A stretch of 64,000 bases of DNA from Caballeronia humi (GCF_001544475.1 NZ_FCNW02000001.1:529506-593505), one strand, 5' to 3'; counted from the first letter of the stretch, positions 8,356 through 17,990 are shown. Notes: generated by a model not told the origin, from the sequence alone. Numbers and translations are program-made.

Positions 8356-9693
8356 TCACCGCTCCTCCCCCTTCACCGCCAGCCCATACCGCTTGATCTT
8401 CTCGTACAGCGTCGCCTTCCCCAGCTGCAACCGATCCGCCGCCGCAGCAACCACCCCACCGCACCGCTCCAGCGCCTCCGCAATCACCGCCCGCTCGAAC
8501 TGCTCCGTGCGCTCCTTCAGCGATTGCGTTTCCGCATCGAGCGGGACAGCCGTGTCGTCGATCACGCCGAGCACCATCCGGTCCGCCGCGTTGCGCAACT
8601 CGCGCACGTTGCCCGGCCAGTCGCGCTGCATCAATTGCGCCCGCTGGCGGTCGGTCAGCATCGGCGCGGGGCGCTCGTAGCGCACGGCGGCATCGAGCAG
8701 GAAATGCTCGAACAGCGGCACGATATCCTCACGACGCTCCGCCAGCGGCGGCAACGCAATCGTCACCACGTTCAACCGATACAGCAAATCGCGCCGGAAC
8801 GTGCCGTCGGCGACGTGCTCCGCCATATCGCCCTTCGCCGCCGCAACCACGCGGCAATTCGCGCGGATCGGCTGGTTGGAGCCGAGCCGCTCCAGCACGC
8901 CGTCCTGAAGCACGCGCAACAGCTTCACCTGCAGCGACAACGGCATGCTTTCGATTTCATCGAGGAAAAGCGTTCCGCCTGACGCATGCTCCAGCTTGCC
9001 GACCCGCCGCTTCTGCGCACCAGTGAACGCGCCGGCCTCGTAGCCGAACATCTCCGATTCGAACATCTGCTCCGGCAGCGCGCCGCAATTCACCGCGATA
9101 AACGGCTTGTCCCGCCGCGGCGACAAATCGTGCAAACTCCGCGCGATCAGTTCCTTGCCCGCGCCGGTATCGCCGTTGATGAGCACGGAGGCGTCCGTCG
9201 GCGCGACGTTCGCGATCAGCCGGCGCACCTGCTCGATAGCCGGACTGCGCCCGATGATGCGCGGCGCCACGCTGCTTTGCCCGGCGAGTTCGCGTCGCAG
9301 CGCCTGGTTTTCGAGCACCAGCGTGCGGCGTTCGAGCGCGCGGCGCACCGCTTCGATCAGGCGCTCGGAGGCGAACGGCTTTTCGATGAAGTCATAGGCG
9401 CCGTCGCGCATCGCCTGCACGGCCATCGAGATATCGCCGTGGCCGGTGACGAGGATGATCGGCACCTCGGGCGCGCGCTCGCGGCATTGCGCGAGCAAAT
9501 CGAGGCCGCTCGCACCCGGCAGGCGGATATCGCTCACGATCACGCCTGGAAAACTCGCGTCGATCGAACGCGACGCCGCCTCGACGCTGCCGTGCCCCGC
9601 AACCTCGAAGCCCGCGAGTTGCAGGCTCTGGACGCTTGCGCGCCGCACGAGTTCGTCGTCTTCGATAAAGATCACCTGCAGGCCAGTCGTCAT
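8356..9693 (-). CDS. dctD: sigma-54-dependent response regulator DctD
   Basis: NtrC-class activator that, when phosphorylated by DctB, drives sigma-54 transcription of dctA. Domains of the 445-residue protein: receiver (about 1-125; acidic pocket E11-D13, phospho-acceptor D55 in VSDIRLPG), AAA+ (about 145-375; Walker A GDTGAGKE, the sigma-54 contact loop GAFTGA, Walker B GGTLFLDE), and a C-terminal Fis-type helix-turn-helix (AAADRLQLGKATLYEKIKRYGL). The ATG at 9693 lies 26 bases after dctB; a GTG ten codons earlier would start inside the spacer. It is third in dctA-dctB-dctD. The substrate is inferred from dctA. Confidence 0.95.
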   Translation of the reverse strand: MTTGLQVIFIEDDELVRRASVQSLQLAGFEVAGHGSVEAASRSIDASFPGVIVSDIRLPGASGLDLLAQCRERAPEVPIILVTGHGDISMAVQAMRDGAYDFIEKPFASERLIEAVRRALERRTLVLENQALRRELAGQSSVAPRIIGRSPAIEQVRRLIANVAPTDASVLINGDTGAGKELIARSLHDLSPRRDKPFIAVNCGALPEQMFESEMFGYEAGAFTGAQKRRVGKLEHASGGTLFLDEIESMPLSLQVKLLRVLQDGVLERLGSNQPIRANCRVVAAAKGDMAEHVADGTFRRDLLYRLNVVTIALPPLAERREDIVPLFEHFLLDAAVRYERPAPMLTDRQRAQLMQRDWPGNVRELRNAADRMVLGVIDDTAVPLDAETQSLKERTEQFERAVIAEALERCGGVVAAAADRLQLGKATLYEKIKRYGLAVKGEER

Positions 9694-9719
9694 TGCTTGG
9701 TCTCGCTTTTCACAAAGTG

Positions 9720-11690
9720 TCACGCACGCCGCAGCGTCAACATGAATTCTGCACCTTGAGCACGGTCAGCGTCGGCCTGCGTGCCGCCTTCGGGGCCATC
9801 GACCGCGAGCGCCACCGCCCGATTGCGCGCGACGAGCGTGCCGCCGTAGTCACGCGCGATCGCCGATGAAATCGCCAGGCCGAGGCCCAGGCCGTGCCCC
9901 ATCTCCTTCGTCGTGAAGAATGGCTCGAAGAGGCGCGGCAGGACATCGGCGGGAATGCCGGGACCGTTGTCGCGCACGACGAGCTCGACGGCCTCCTCGC
10001 GCCTCTCGATCAATATTGAGATGCGCGGCGAATCGCACGCGCCGACCGCGTCGAGCGCATTGCCGATCAGGTTGATCAGAATCTGCTCCAGCCGCAGGTC
10101 CTCGCAGCGCACGAAAACCGGCGCGTTTTCATCGGCGAGTTCGGGCGCGACGTCGAGCGCGACGTTCTGCATCCGCGGTCGCAGCATCGCGAGCACGTTG
10201 CGCAGCGCGCGCGTCACATCGGTGCGGGCGTTGCGCGGCCGCGCCTTCGAGACGAACAGCTTCAACTGATTGGTGATCTTGCCCATCCGCTCCGTCAGCG
10301 AGGCGATCGCTTCCAGATTCTCCCGCGCCGCCGCCTGATCGCCGCGTTCGATCAGGACGCGTGTGTTGTCGGAGAAACTGCGCAGCGCGGCGAGCGGCTG
10401 ATTCAGCTCGTGCGTGATGCCGGCCGCCATCTGGCCGAGCGCGGCGAGCTTGCTTGCCTGGATCAGCTCGTCGTGCGCGGCGCGCAAATCCTGCTCGGCG
10501 CGCGTGCGCTCGCTCACCTCCTTCGTCAGTTGCGCGTTCGCCTCTGACAGATCGGCAGTGCGCTCGGCCACGCGCTGGTTCAGTTCGGCATAGGCCGTTT
10601 GCAGCAATTCGCGGCTGCGGATCATGTCGCGCACGCGCACGCGCCGCATGCGCCAGTAAAACGCCAGCAGGCAGAGCGACACGAACACGAGCCCCGTCAC
10701 GATCGCGGCCGTGCGCGCGGCGCTCTCGACAGGATCGAGCGGCGCCATCGTGATCAGTTGCCAGTCGGGTTCGCCGATCGAACGGCGCGTCGCAAGGAAG
10801 CTCGGCGGATTGCGCCCGCCGCCGATGCGCACGATCTGCGCATCGCCTTCGAGCGTCTTCACAATGGTCATCGGCAGCGGCTCGATCGTCTTTTGCGCGT
10901 ACTGACGCGCGGCGAACACGGACGCCTCGATGTTCTTCGGCAGCGGCCGCACCGCGTGATATTTCCACGCCGGCACGGAGGAGAGAAAAATCACGCCGTG
11001 ATCGTCGGTGACGATGAGCGGCTCGACCGCATCCGCACCCTGCAGCCATTCGAGGTTGAGCTTCACCACCGCCACGCCGACGATCGCGCGCGTACCTTCG
11101 CGATAAACCGGTTGCGAGATGTAATACCCCGGCTCGCGCGACACCGTGCCGAGCCCGAAGAAACGGCCGGTGTGGCCTTGCGTCGCGTCGATGAAATAAG
11201 GGCGAAATTGATATTCCGAGCCGACGAAGCTGTCCGGCTGCAGCCAGTTGCTGGCGGCGACGCACACGCCGTTCGCCCGGATGATGTAGGTGACGGTCGC
11301 GCGGGCACGGCCGTTCAGGTCGTCGAGATAGCGGTTCGCGCGTTCCGTGTTGCGCGGCGTTGGATCGGTCAGGACATCCTGCACGATCGGATGGCGCGAC
11401 AGCAGGTACGGCAGATATTCGTAACGGTCGAGCGTGCTCTTGAGCGTGCCTGTCGTGCGATCGACGCGGGCCGCGGCGTTGCGCCGCAAGTCGTCGATGC
11501 CGCGCTGCCATGCGATGTTCCAGGTGAGCGCGCAGGCCGCCACGAGCGCGGCGGCGAGCGCGAGGAACACGAGCAAACGGCGCGTCACGTGTGCGGTTTC
11601 CGGGAGAGGGGATTGCGCGATTGTGGCATAGGAGCCGTCCGAAAACGGACGCGGCGAAGCATCCGTGATCTGATGCTTCGCCGCTTTCAT
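9720..11690 (-). CDS. dctB: C4-dicarboxylate sensor histidine kinase DctB
   Basis: 656-residue inner-membrane sensor kinase, partner of DctD. Two transmembrane segments (about 38-58 and 338-358) flank a periplasmic double-Cache domain of about 280 residues that includes the ligand-pocket-like stretch FRPYFIDATQGHTGRFFGLGTVSREPGYYIS. A coiled-coil linker follows, then HisKA with the H-box ITHELNQPLAALRSF (phospho-acceptor H427), then HATPase with the N-box LINLIGNALDA, G1 DNGPGIP and G2 GLGLGLAI. It is second in the operon, 19 bases after dctA and 26 before dctD. Known DctB proteins bind succinate, fumarate or malate. Confidence 0.95.
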   Translation of the reverse strand: MKAAKHQITDASPRPFSDGSYATIAQSPLPETAHVTRRLLVFLALAAALVAACALTWNIAWQRGIDDLRRNAAARVDRTTGTLKSTLDRYEYLPYLLSRHPIVQDVLTDPTPRNTERANRYLDDLNGRARATVTYIIRANGVCVAASNWLQPDSFVGSEYQFRPYFIDATQGHTGRFFGLGTVSREPGYYISQPVYREGTRAIVGVAVVKLNLEWLQGADAVEPLIVTDDHGVIFLSSVPAWKYHAVRPLPKNIEASVFAARQYAQKTIEPLPMTIVKTLEGDAQIVRIGGGRNPPSFLATRRSIGEPDWQLITMAPLDPVESAARTAAIVTGLVFVSLCLLAFYWRMRRVRVRDMIRSRELLQTAYAELNQRVAERTADLSEANAQLTKEVSERTRAEQDLRAAHDELIQASKLAALGQMAAGITHELNQPLAALRSFSDNTRVLIERGDQAAARENLEAIASLTERMGKITNQLKLFVSKARPRNARTDVTRALRNVLAMLRPRMQNVALDVAPELADENAPVFVRCEDLRLEQILINLIGNALDAVGACDSPRISILIERREEAVELVVRDNGPGIPADVLPRLFEPFFTTKEMGHGLGLGLAISSAIARDYGGTLVARNRAVALAVDGPEGGTQADADRAQGAEFMLTLRRA

Positions 11691-11709
11691 TGCCGTGTCG
11701 TCCGGTTTT

Positions 11710-13011
11710 TTAGTGCTGTTTCAGCGGAACGGGTTCCTCTTCCGTATCGGCCACCGGGTTGCCGGACAGCGCGTTACGCATCTTGTTGCGATCGAGTTCC
11801 TTCTCCCATGCCGACACGACGACCGTCGCCACGCCGTTACCGACGATGTTCGTCAGCGCGCGGCATTCGCTCATGAAGCGGTCGATGCCGAGAATCAGCA
11901 CCATGCCGGCGAGCGGGATCGTCGGCACGACGGCGAGCGTTGCGGCGAGCGTGATGAAGCCCGCGCCCGTCACGCCGCTCGCGCCCTTCGACGTCAGCAT
12001 CGTCACCGCGAGGAGCGTCAACTGCTGCGTCCAGGTGAGATCGGTGTTCGTCGCCTGCGCGATGAAGAGCACGGCCATCGTCATGTAGATGTTCGTGCCG
12101 TCGAGGTTGAACGAGTAGCCGGTCGGCACCACGAGACCCACCACCGAGCGCGAGCAGCCGAGCTTTTCGAGTTTCAACATCAGTTGCGGGAGCGCCGCTT
12201 CCGACGAGCTCGTGCCGAGCACGATCAGCATCTCTTCCTTGATATACGAGATGAAGCGCAGAATGTTGAAGCCCACCACCTTCGCGATCGAGCCGAGCAC
12301 GACGACCACGAAGATGATCGACGTCAGATAGAACGTGCCGATCAGCTTCAGCATCGGCACGAGCGAGCCGATGCCGTACTTGCCGATGGTGAACGCCATC
12401 GCGCCGAACGCGCCGATCGGCGCAAGCTTCGTGATGATGCCGACCATGCCGAACAGCACGCCCGACAAGCCTTCGATGAACGTCGTCACCACGCGGCCCC
12501 GATCGCCCAGGTGCGCGAGCACGGCGCCGAACAGAAGCGCGATCAGCAGGATCTGCAGGATTTCGCCCTGCGCGAACGCCGACACGAGCGTATCCGGGAT
12601 GATGTGCATCAGGAAATCGACCGTCGACTGGCCGTGCGCCTTCGCGGCGTAGGATGCGACCGCCTTGCCGTCGAGCGTCGCCGGATCGACGTTGAAGCCG
12701 GCGCCCGGTTTCAGGATGTGCGTCGCGGCGAGGCCGATCACGAGCGCGAAGCTCGAGACGATCTCGAAGTACAGCAGCGCCTTGCCGCCGACGCGCCCGA
12801 CCTTCTTCATGTCCTCCATGCCGGCGATACCGGTCACGACGGTACAGAAGATGATCGGCCCGATCACCATCTTGATGAGCTTGATGAACCCGTCGCCGAG
12901 CGGCTTCATGTCGGTGGCGAAGGTGGGATAGAAGTGTCCGAGCGCGATACCGACAGCGATGGCGATCAGCACCTGCACGTACAGGACTTTGTAGAAGGGT
13001 TTTTTCGTCAC
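11710..13011 (-). CDS. dctA: C4-dicarboxylate:cation symporter DctA
   Basis: Inner-membrane uptake of succinate, fumarate and malate (DAACS family, like GltP). The 433-residue product contains the signatures [13 protein letters not shown] (serine-rich re-entrant loop HP1), [16 protein letters not shown] (TM7) and [13 protein letters not shown] (HP2). The start is not settled: GTG at 13011 ([13 protein letters not shown]) fits family alignments best, while TTG at 13026 would add five residues. Neither has a strong ribosome site. The gene is first in dctA-dctB-dctD and has a sigma-54 promoter about 220 bases upstream. The long leader holds short open frames noted separately. Confidence 0.95.
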   Translation of the reverse strand: MTKKPFYKVLYVQVLIAIAVGIALGHFYPTFATDMKPLGDGFIKLIKMVIGPIIFCTVVTGIAGMEDMKKVGRVGGKALLYFEIVSSFALVIGLAATHILKPGAGFNVDPATLDGKAVASYAAKAHGQSTVDFLMHIIPDTLVSAFAQGEILQILLIALLFGAVLAHLGDRGRVVTTFIEGLSGVLFGMVGIITKLAPIGAFGAMAFTIGKYGIGSLVPMLKLIGTFYLTSIIFVVVVLGSIAKVVGFNILRFISYIKEEMLIVLGTSSSEAALPQLMLKLEKLGCSRSVVGLVVPTGYSFNLDGTNIYMTMAVLFIAQATNTDLTWTQQLTLLAVTMLTSKGASGVTGAGFITLAATLAVVPTIPLAGMVLILGIDRFMSECRALTNIVGNGVATVVVSAWEKELDRNKMRNALSGNPVADTEEEPVPLKQH

Positions 13012-13149
13012 GATGGTTCCAGGCAAATTTCAGGCAGTTGGCAAGGGAAGCCGGTGGCGAGCCGCGAGAAGCGCGAGGAGCGTCGGTACTTTGAGAGGAG
13101 CACCATGAAACGCGCCGCGAGCAGCAGCCAGGCCGCTACGACGACGGAT

Positions 13150-13179
13150 TCAAGGGCGTTTCGAGGGATTGGGATGCAT
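13150..13179 (-). other. nine-codon leader ORF upstream of dctA
   Basis: ATG at 13179 encodes MHPNPSKRP and is preceded by AGGAGA with a six-base gap, the best ribosome site in this region. It lies inside the predicted dctA leader, after the sigma-54 promoter. A second frame (13008-13106, 32 codons, no ribosome site) ends in a TGA that overlaps the dctA GTG. Whether either is translated is unknown. Confidence 0.35.
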
Positions 13180-13233
13180 CGCTTGTCTCCTTTGGCTTTT
13201 TATGGAGCGGCCTTGCGGGCCACGCTTATACAT

Positions 13234-13249
13234 TGCAAGGTCGATGCCA
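13234..13249 (-). promoter_or_regulatory. sigma-54 promoter of dctA
   Basis: The minus strand reads TGGCATCGACCTTGCA, with GG and GC ten bases apart, matching the -24/-12 pattern with a single base change. DctD, encoded downstream, is the expected activator. The predicted start near 13222 gives a leader of about 210 bases. Confidence 0.85.
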
Positions 13250-13317
13250 GTTTTTGTTTTGGCTAAACGATTGAATCTAATGGGGTTTTTGCGCTCTCCC
13301 CTGATCTCCCATCCGGC

Positions 13318-13357
13318 TTTCCGGAATTCAGGAAATACGCCGTCCGGCGTTCCGGAC
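13318..13357. promoter_or_regulatory. candidate DctD binding dyads
   Basis: Two inverted repeats, TTTCC-N8-GGAAA (13318-13335) and GTCCGG-N4-CCGGAC (13342-13357), lie about 70-110 bp upstream of the -24 element, a usual enhancer position. They do not match the rhizobial DctD consensus, so the assignment is inference from position. Confidence 0.45.
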
Positions 13358-13465
13358 AGCCTGCGGGTTTTCCCTTAGAGCCTTTGTCTACGGGGTTTCC
13401 CGAGGTTTTCAGACAGTTTTAAGATGTGCTGAACCCGATTAGCAATCCAGCGACCCGGAAAACAA

Positions 13466-13489
13466 AAAACCCACGTTGCCGTGGGTTTT
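13466..13489 (-). terminator. intrinsic terminator after lipA
   Basis: The 8-bp stem AACCCACG/CGTGGGTT with a four-base loop is flanked by A- and T-runs on both sides. It lies 25 bases past the lipA stop and could also work on the plus strand. Confidence 0.8.
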
Positions 13490-13513
13490 CTTTAGAACCG
13501 AAAGCGAGGTTTC

Positions 13514-14536
13514 TTAAACCACGCCCGCGTCGTGCGCCTGCTGATCCGCGTGATAGCTCGACCGCACCATCGCGCCGACTGCCGCGTGCGTGAAACCCAT
13601 CTCGTACGCCGCTTCCTCGTACATCTTGAAGGTATCGGGATGCACGTACGAACGCACCGGCAAATGGTGCTCCGACGGCTGCAGATACTGCCCGATCGTC
13701 AGCATGTCGACGTTGTGCTCGCGCAGGTCGCGCATCACCTGAAGGATTTCGTCCTCCATTTCTCCAAGACCGACCATCAGCCCGGATTTCGTCGCGACCT
13801 CCGGATGCAGCGCTTTGAAGTCCTTCAGCAGCTTCAGCGAATGGTGATAGTCCGACCCCGGACGCGCTTCCTTATAAAGACGCGGCACCGTTTCGAGATT
13901 GTGGTTCATCACATCGGGCGGAGCGGCGGTCAGGATGCCGATCGCGCGATCCAGTCGTCCGCGGAAGTCCGGCGTCAGGATTTCGATACGCGTTTGCGGC
14001 GAATGCTCGCGGACTTGCCGAATGCATTCGACGAAGTGCGCTGCGCCACCGTCGCGCAGATCGTCGCGATCGACGCTCGTGATCACCACGTACTTCAGCT
14101 TCAGCGCACCGATCGTGCGGGCGAGGTTCAGCGGTTCGTCGGCGTCGAGCGGATCGGGACGGCCGTGCCCGACGTCGCAGAACGGGCAGCGGCGCGTGCA
14201 CTTGTCGCCCATGATCATGAACGTCGCGGTGCCCTTGCCGAAACATTCGCCGATGTTCGGGCAACTCGCTTCCTCGCACACCGTGTGCAGGTTGTGCTCA
14301 CGCAGGATCTGCTTGATTTCGTAGAAACGCGAGCTGCCGGTCGCGGCTTTCACGCGAATCCACTCGGGCTTCTTCAGTTTTTCGATCGGGACGATCTTGA
14401 TCGGAATGCGCGCCGTCTTGGCCTGCGCCTTCTGCTTGGCGGTGGCGTCGTAGGCGGCGGGGGCGGGCGTTGCGGGCGTTGCGGGCGTTGCGGAGGTTGC
14501 AAGAGCGCCAGCGAGATTTCCGGTTGCGTCATTCAT
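13514..14536 (-). CDS. lipA: lipoyl synthase
   Basis: Radical-SAM enzyme that inserts two sulfurs into the octanoyl group on lipoyl domains of 2-oxoacid dehydrogenases and GcvH. The 340-residue product has both iron-sulfur clusters: the auxiliary [12 protein letters not shown] motif near residue 90 and the radical-[11 protein letters not shown] motif near 116, plus the C-terminal RSSYHADQ with the conserved Ser. An Ala/Pro/Thr-rich N-terminal extension of about 30 residues, with a repeated ATP motif, precedes the conserved part. It follows lipB by 13 bases. A terminator follows, so lipB-lipA ends an operon. Confidence 0.97.
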   Translation of the reverse strand: MNDATGNLAGALATSATPATPATPAPAAYDATAKQKAQAKTARIPIKIVPIEKLKKPEWIRVKAATGSSRFYEIKQILREHNLHTVCEEASCPNIGECFGKGTATFMIMGDKCTRRCPFCDVGHGRPDPLDADEPLNLARTIGALKLKYVVITSVDRDDLRDGGAAHFVECIRQVREHSPQTRIEILTPDFRGRLDRAIGILTAAPPDVMNHNLETVPRLYKEARPGSDYHHSLKLLKDFKALHPEVATKSGLMVGLGEMEDEILQVMRDLREHNVDMLTIGQYLQPSEHHLPVRSYVHPDTFKMYEEAAYEMGFTHAAVGAMVRSSYHADQQAHDAGVV

Positions 14537-14549
14537 TCGGTCGATCCAT

Positions 14550-15326
14550 TCAGACGGTCAGGCCGTTCTGCGGTTGAGCGGCGCCACTCGGAACGCCGTC
14601 GATTTGGTAGGTAAGCCGTTCAGCGAGACGCCCGGCCACTTCATGCCAGTCGGCCGCGACGCCGAGCGTCGCCATGTCGACTGTTTCGAGTCCCGCGTAG
14701 CCACATGGATTGATCGCCAGAAACGGCTGCAGATCCATCTTCACGTTCAGGCTCACGCCGTGATAACTGCAGCCATTTCGAATCTTCAGACCCAGCGCGG
14801 CGATTTTCGCGCCTTCGTGCAGATGGGCGTCCGGGCTTGTCGCACGGTCGTTTTCGAACGGTCGTGAGACGTAGATGCCGGGCGCGCCAGCCTTACGATC
14901 AGTCGCCAGATTATACGCCGCAAGCGTTTCGATCACGGCCTCCTCGATCCGACGCACGAGTTCGCGCACCATCAGCTTGCGGCGGCGCAGGTCCAGCAGC
15001 AGGTACGCGACGACCTGTCCCGGGCCGTGGTACGTGATCTGCCCGCCGCGATCCACCTTGACAAGCGGGATGCCGCTATCGGCGACCAGAAGATGCGCGG
15101 GATCGCCCGCGAGACCGAGCGTGAACACCTGCGGATGCTCGACGAGCCAGATTTCGTCGGGCGTGTCAGGCGCGCGGGCGTCGGTGAACGCGCGCATGGC
15201 GTCGAAGCTTTGGCCGTAGGGTTCGAGGCCGCGCCAGCGCAGCGTCACGGGATGCTCGCCGGAGCCGATGAGGCTCGCGGCGGCGAGATGGGGATGAAGC
15301 GGGGAGTCAAGCGTCGTGGCGGGCAT
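14550..15326 (-). CDS. lipB: octanoyltransferase
   Basis: Transfers octanoate from acyl carrier protein to lipoyl domains, the step before LipA. The 258-residue protein carries [17 protein letters not shown] (family signature), [22 protein letters not shown] with the catalytic Lys, and [11 protein letters not shown] with the catalytic Cys. The first about 25 residues are poorly conserved, so the true start could lie slightly downstream; the ATG at 15326 is only weakly marked by GGGA. In many proteobacteria the DUF493 gene sits directly before lipB; here that link is broken by the DUF2917/LysR pair. Confidence 0.96.
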   Translation of the reverse strand: MPATTLDSPLHPHLAAASLIGSGEHPVTLRWRGLEPYGQSFDAMRAFTDARAPDTPDEIWLVEHPQVFTLGLAGDPAHLLVADSGIPLVKVDRGGQITYHGPGQVVAYLLLDLRRRKLMVRELVRRIEEAVIETLAAYNLATDRKAGAPGIYVSRPFENDRATSPDAHLHEGAKIAALGLKIRNGCSYHGVSLNVKMDLQPFLAINPCGYAGLETVDMATLGVAADWHEVAGRLAERLTYQIDGVPSGAAQPQNGLTV

Positions 15327-15380
15327 GGTCCCGGTAGTTTACCGAAATCGCGTGTTGCCCGCCGCGCCTTGGTATATCGC

Positions 15381-15707
15381 TCAGACCGTTCTCCAGCCGG
15401 AGCGGAAGCGTTCAACGAGCCGGTCGAACGAATGCGCGAGCCAGGTGGCGGCGCGCTGGTCGGGGCGCGGGCAAATCGTGAAGACGACTTGCGCGGCCCT
15501 GTCGCCATCGACGCTCAACCACAGCCGCTCGCGCTGGCGAAGCTTGAGCTTGTCGCCGGGGACGAGCCAGTAGTCCTCGATGTCGTTGCTGCGCGTCGCC
15601 CAGACGGCGGCGCCCTGGACCTTCAGTTGCGTGCTGCGGCCGATGCGCATCGGCACCGTTTCGCCGGGCTTGATTTCGAACGTGACGCTTGTGGAAATTT
15701 CTCGCAT
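15381..15707 (-). CDS. DUF2917 domain protein
   Basis: 108-residue protein of the DUF2917 family, common in Burkholderiaceae and of unknown function. It looks like a small cupin-like beta barrel (LWLSVDGDRAAQVVF, DYWLVPGDKLKL) without obvious metal ligands. The chosen ATG at 15707 has GGAG eight bases upstream; a TTG five codons earlier lacks one. It is divergent from a LysR regulator 138 bases away, the arrangement expected of a LysR target gene. Confidence 0.8.
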   Translation of the reverse strand: MREISTSVTFEIKPGETVPMRIGRSTQLKVQGAAVWATRSNDIEDYWLVPGDKLKLRQRERLWLSVDGDRAAQVVFTICPRPDQRAATWLAHSFDRLVERFRSGWRTV

Positions 15708-15802
15708 GATCGACTCCGCCAAAGTTGGTTTCGATGGCTACAATCGTAGGCGCGGCAAGGGGTTACGCAAAACGAGCAATTTTCACGGCTATGTGAGGTA
15801 AA

Positions 15803-15834
15803 TTAGCTAAGCTCCGGTCTTTCAGGTTAGCCAA
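15803..15834. promoter_or_regulatory. possible LysR operator between DUF2917 and lysR genes
   Basis: The palindrome TTAGCTAA (15803-15810) and the similar TTAGCCAA (15827-15834) lie 24 bp apart just before the LysR start, in the shared divergent promoter region. LysR proteins usually bind paired sites of this kind. This is a positional inference. Confidence 0.35.
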
Positions 15835-15845
15835 ACTCAACACTC

Positions 15846-16799
15846 ATGGATCTCCGCCAACTCCCCGCCCTCAACGCCTTGCGTGCCTTCGAAGCCGCCG
15901 CGCGCCACGAAAGCTTCTCCCGCGCCGCCGACGAACTTTTCGTCACGCACGGCGCTGTGAGCCACCAAGTTCGCGCGCTCGAAGCCGAGCTCGGCGTACC
16001 GCTCTTCGCCCGCGATGGCAAGCGCGTGCGTCTCACAGACGGCGGCCGGCAATACGCCGCCGAAGTCCGCGCCGCGCTCGTCACGCTTGCCGAAGCCACG
16101 CGTCAGGTGCGCTCAGGCGATCGCGACCGGCGGCTCGTCGTATCGATGCTGTCGTCGTTCTCGGCGCGTTTCGTGACGCCGCGTGTCGGCGGTTTCATCG
16201 AAAAACATCCGGAAATCGACCTCGAACTGCTGTCGACGAACGCACTCACCGATTTCACCCGCGACGACGTGGATGTAGCGATTCGCTTCGGCTTCGGCAA
16301 ATACCCAGGCTTACACGCTGAAAAGCTGCTTGATGAGGTTTTTTTCCCCGCATGTTCGCCGAAGTTCAACGGAGGCAAGCTCCCGCGCGCGCCCGCCGAT
16401 CTCGCGAACACACCGCTGCTGCGCTCCAACGACGAACTGTGGCGCCCGTGGTTCGACGCCGCCGGACTCACGGAAATGCCCGAGCCGAAACGCGGCGTCT
16501 TGTACGAGGATTCGTCGAATTTGCTGCAGGCGGCCATCGACGGCCAGGGGATCGCGCTCGTGCGCCGCTCGCTCGCGATGCATGAAATCGTCGCGGGGCG
16601 GCTCGTGCGGCTTTTTGCAATCGACGGGCCGAGCCCGTGGACCTATTTCTTCGTCTGCCCGCCCGCCTTGCTGAAGGCGAAGCGGGTGCAGGATTTTCGC
16701 GCGTGGATTTTCGACGAAGCCGAGCAGTTCAAGCGCATCTACGAATGCACACCGGCCGCGTGCGATGCGCCCGTCGCGCAGGTCAGAGCACTACCTTGA
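15846..16799 (+). CDS. LysR-family regulator, GcvA-like
   Basis: 317-residue transcription regulator. The N-terminal winged helix (about 1-65) begins LPALNALRAFEAAARHESFSRAADEL, typical of the GcvA/AmpR branch, and the LysR substrate-binding domain follows (about 95-300). The effector is not evident. It is divergent from the DUF2917 gene, probably its target. Its 3' end overlaps the convergent DUF493 gene by 17 bp. The name GcvA is a subfamily resemblance only; no glycine-cleavage genes are in the window. Confidence 0.85.
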   Translation: MDLRQLPALNALRAFEAAARHESFSRAADELFVTHGAVSHQVRALEAELGVPLFARDGKRVRLTDGGRQYAAEVRAALVTLAEATRQVRSGDRDRRLVVSMLSSFSARFVTPRVGGFIEKHPEIDLELLSTNALTDFTRDDVDVAIRFGFGKYPGLHAEKLLDEVFFPACSPKFNGGKLPRAPADLANTPLLRSNDELWRPWFDAAGLTEMPEPKRGVLYEDSSNLLQAAIDGQGIALVRRSLAMHEIVAGRLVRLFAIDGPSPWTYFFVCPPALLKAKRVQDFRAWIFDEAEQFKRIYECTPAACDAPVAQVRALP

Positions 16800-17076
16800 C
16801 CATCGGATGGCCGGTGAGCGCGCGGTAGATGTCGTCGAGATGGGCGCGGCTTTGCGCGCGCACGGTGACGGTGAGGCCGGTGTAGTTGCCGCCGGACGAC
16901 GGTCGCGTCTCGATGCGCGTCACATCGAATTCGCCGTCGTACTCGCGGATCACGGTGACGATCGCATCCTGAAATTCGGGATGCGACTTGCCCATCACCT
17001 TGATCGGGAAATCGCAGGGGAAATTGAACAGGTCGTCGGCGGTTTGGGGGGTGGCTGGTTTCTCGGGGGTCGTCAT
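16783..17076 (-). CDS. ybeD: DUF493 (YbeD) family protein
   Basis: 97-residue small alpha/beta protein with an ACT-like ferredoxin fold. Motifs HPEFQDAIVTVIREYD and RPSSGGNYTGLTVTVRAQS identify DUF493. Function is unsettled; in E. coli ybeD lies between dacA and lipB. Here it follows the same dac-type gene with a D-amino acid transaminase between them, so ancestral order is kept on that side. AAGGAG seven bases before the ATG fixes the start. The last 17 bases overlap the end of the convergent LysR gene. Confidence 0.9.
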   Translation of the reverse strand: MTTPEKPATPQTADDLFNFPCDFPIKVMGKSHPEFQDAIVTVIREYDGEFDVTRIETRPSSGGNYTGLTVTVRAQSRAHLDDIYRALTGHPMVKVVL

Positions 17077-17087
17077 GGCTTTCTCCT

Positions 17088-17990
17088 TCACTCGGCGCGT
17101 GCGCTGAACTGCCTCAGTTCGCGCGCCTTCGCCCGCTGGTAGGCGTCATACAGAGCAGCATAGACCGCGCCGGGCTGACCGTCGCCGACCGGCGCGCCGT
17201 CCAGCACGGTGATCGGCATCACTTCCTTCGTCGCCGAGCTGATCATGATTTCGTCGGCGTCGCGCAGTTCGGCTTCGGTGATCTCGCGCTCCTCGAACGC
17301 AATGCCCGCCTCGAGCGCCAGTTCCTCGACCAGCGCATAGCGGATGCCTTCGAGAATCCGCGGCCCGCGCGGCGCGCCGAAGAGCTTGCCGCTCTTCACG
17401 ATCCACACATTCGACGACGATCCTTCCGTCAGCAGGCCGTCACGCAACTGGATGGTTTCGAGCGCGTCGTTTTCGGCGGCGTGCTGCGCCATCAGCACGT
17501 TGCCGAGCAGTGAAATCGATTTGATGTCGCAATGCAGCCAGCGCTTGTCCTCGGCGGTGACGGCGCGCGCGCCCTGCGCGCGGCTTTCGGCGCTCGGAAA
17601 TGTGAGCGGATTGACCATTACGAAGACGGTCGGCGTGATATCGGCCGGGAACGCATGACCGCGACGCTTCGCCACACCGCGCGTCACGTGGAGATACACC
17701 AGCGCGTCGCCTTCGCCCTTGTTCGCGTCGATCGCCTGGTTGATCAGCGCGCGCCAGCCGGCGTCGTCGAAGGGATTGTGGATGCGAATCTTGCCGAGGC
17801 TGCGCGTGAGCCGCGCCAGATGCTGCGTAAGGCGGAACGGCGCGCGGCCGTCCGGCGTGGCGTATAGCGGCACGACTTCGTACACGCCGTCACCGAAGAT
17901 AAAGCCGCGATCGAGCACCGGAATGCGCGCTTCGGAAAGCGGGCCCCACTCGCCGTTCAGATAAACGATGGGGTCGAGTTCATGGCTCAT
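17088..17990 (-). CDS. dat: D-amino acid aminotransferase (class IV PLP enzyme)
   Basis: 300-residue fold-type IV transaminase. N-terminal YLNGEWGPLSEARIPVLDRGFIFGDGVYEVV is the class IV signature, the PLP-lysine lies in the CDIKSISLLGNVLMAQHA segment, and LTEGSSSNVWIVK and DEIMISSATKEVMPI are the phosphate-binding and C-terminal motifs. It would interconvert D-alanine and D-glutamate with oxoacids, which suits its place beside the D-Ala-D-Ala carboxypeptidase. A branched-chain or 4-amino-4-deoxychorismate specificity cannot be fully excluded, but the length and DRGF/GDGVYE pattern favour Dat. The gene lies between the dac gene (15 bp) and ybeD (11 bp). Confidence 0.88.
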   Translation of the reverse strand: MSHELDPIVYLNGEWGPLSEARIPVLDRGFIFGDGVYEVVPLYATPDGRAPFRLTQHLARLTRSLGKIRIHNPFDDAGWRALINQAIDANKGEGDALVYLHVTRGVAKRRGHAFPADITPTVFVMVNPLTFPSAESRAQGARAVTAEDKRWLHCDIKSISLLGNVLMAQHAAENDALETIQLRDGLLTEGSSSNVWIVKSGKLFGAPRGPRILEGIRYALVEELALEAGIAFEEREITEAELRDADEIMISSATKEVMPITVLDGAPVGDGQPGAVYAALYDAYQRAKARELRQFSARAE

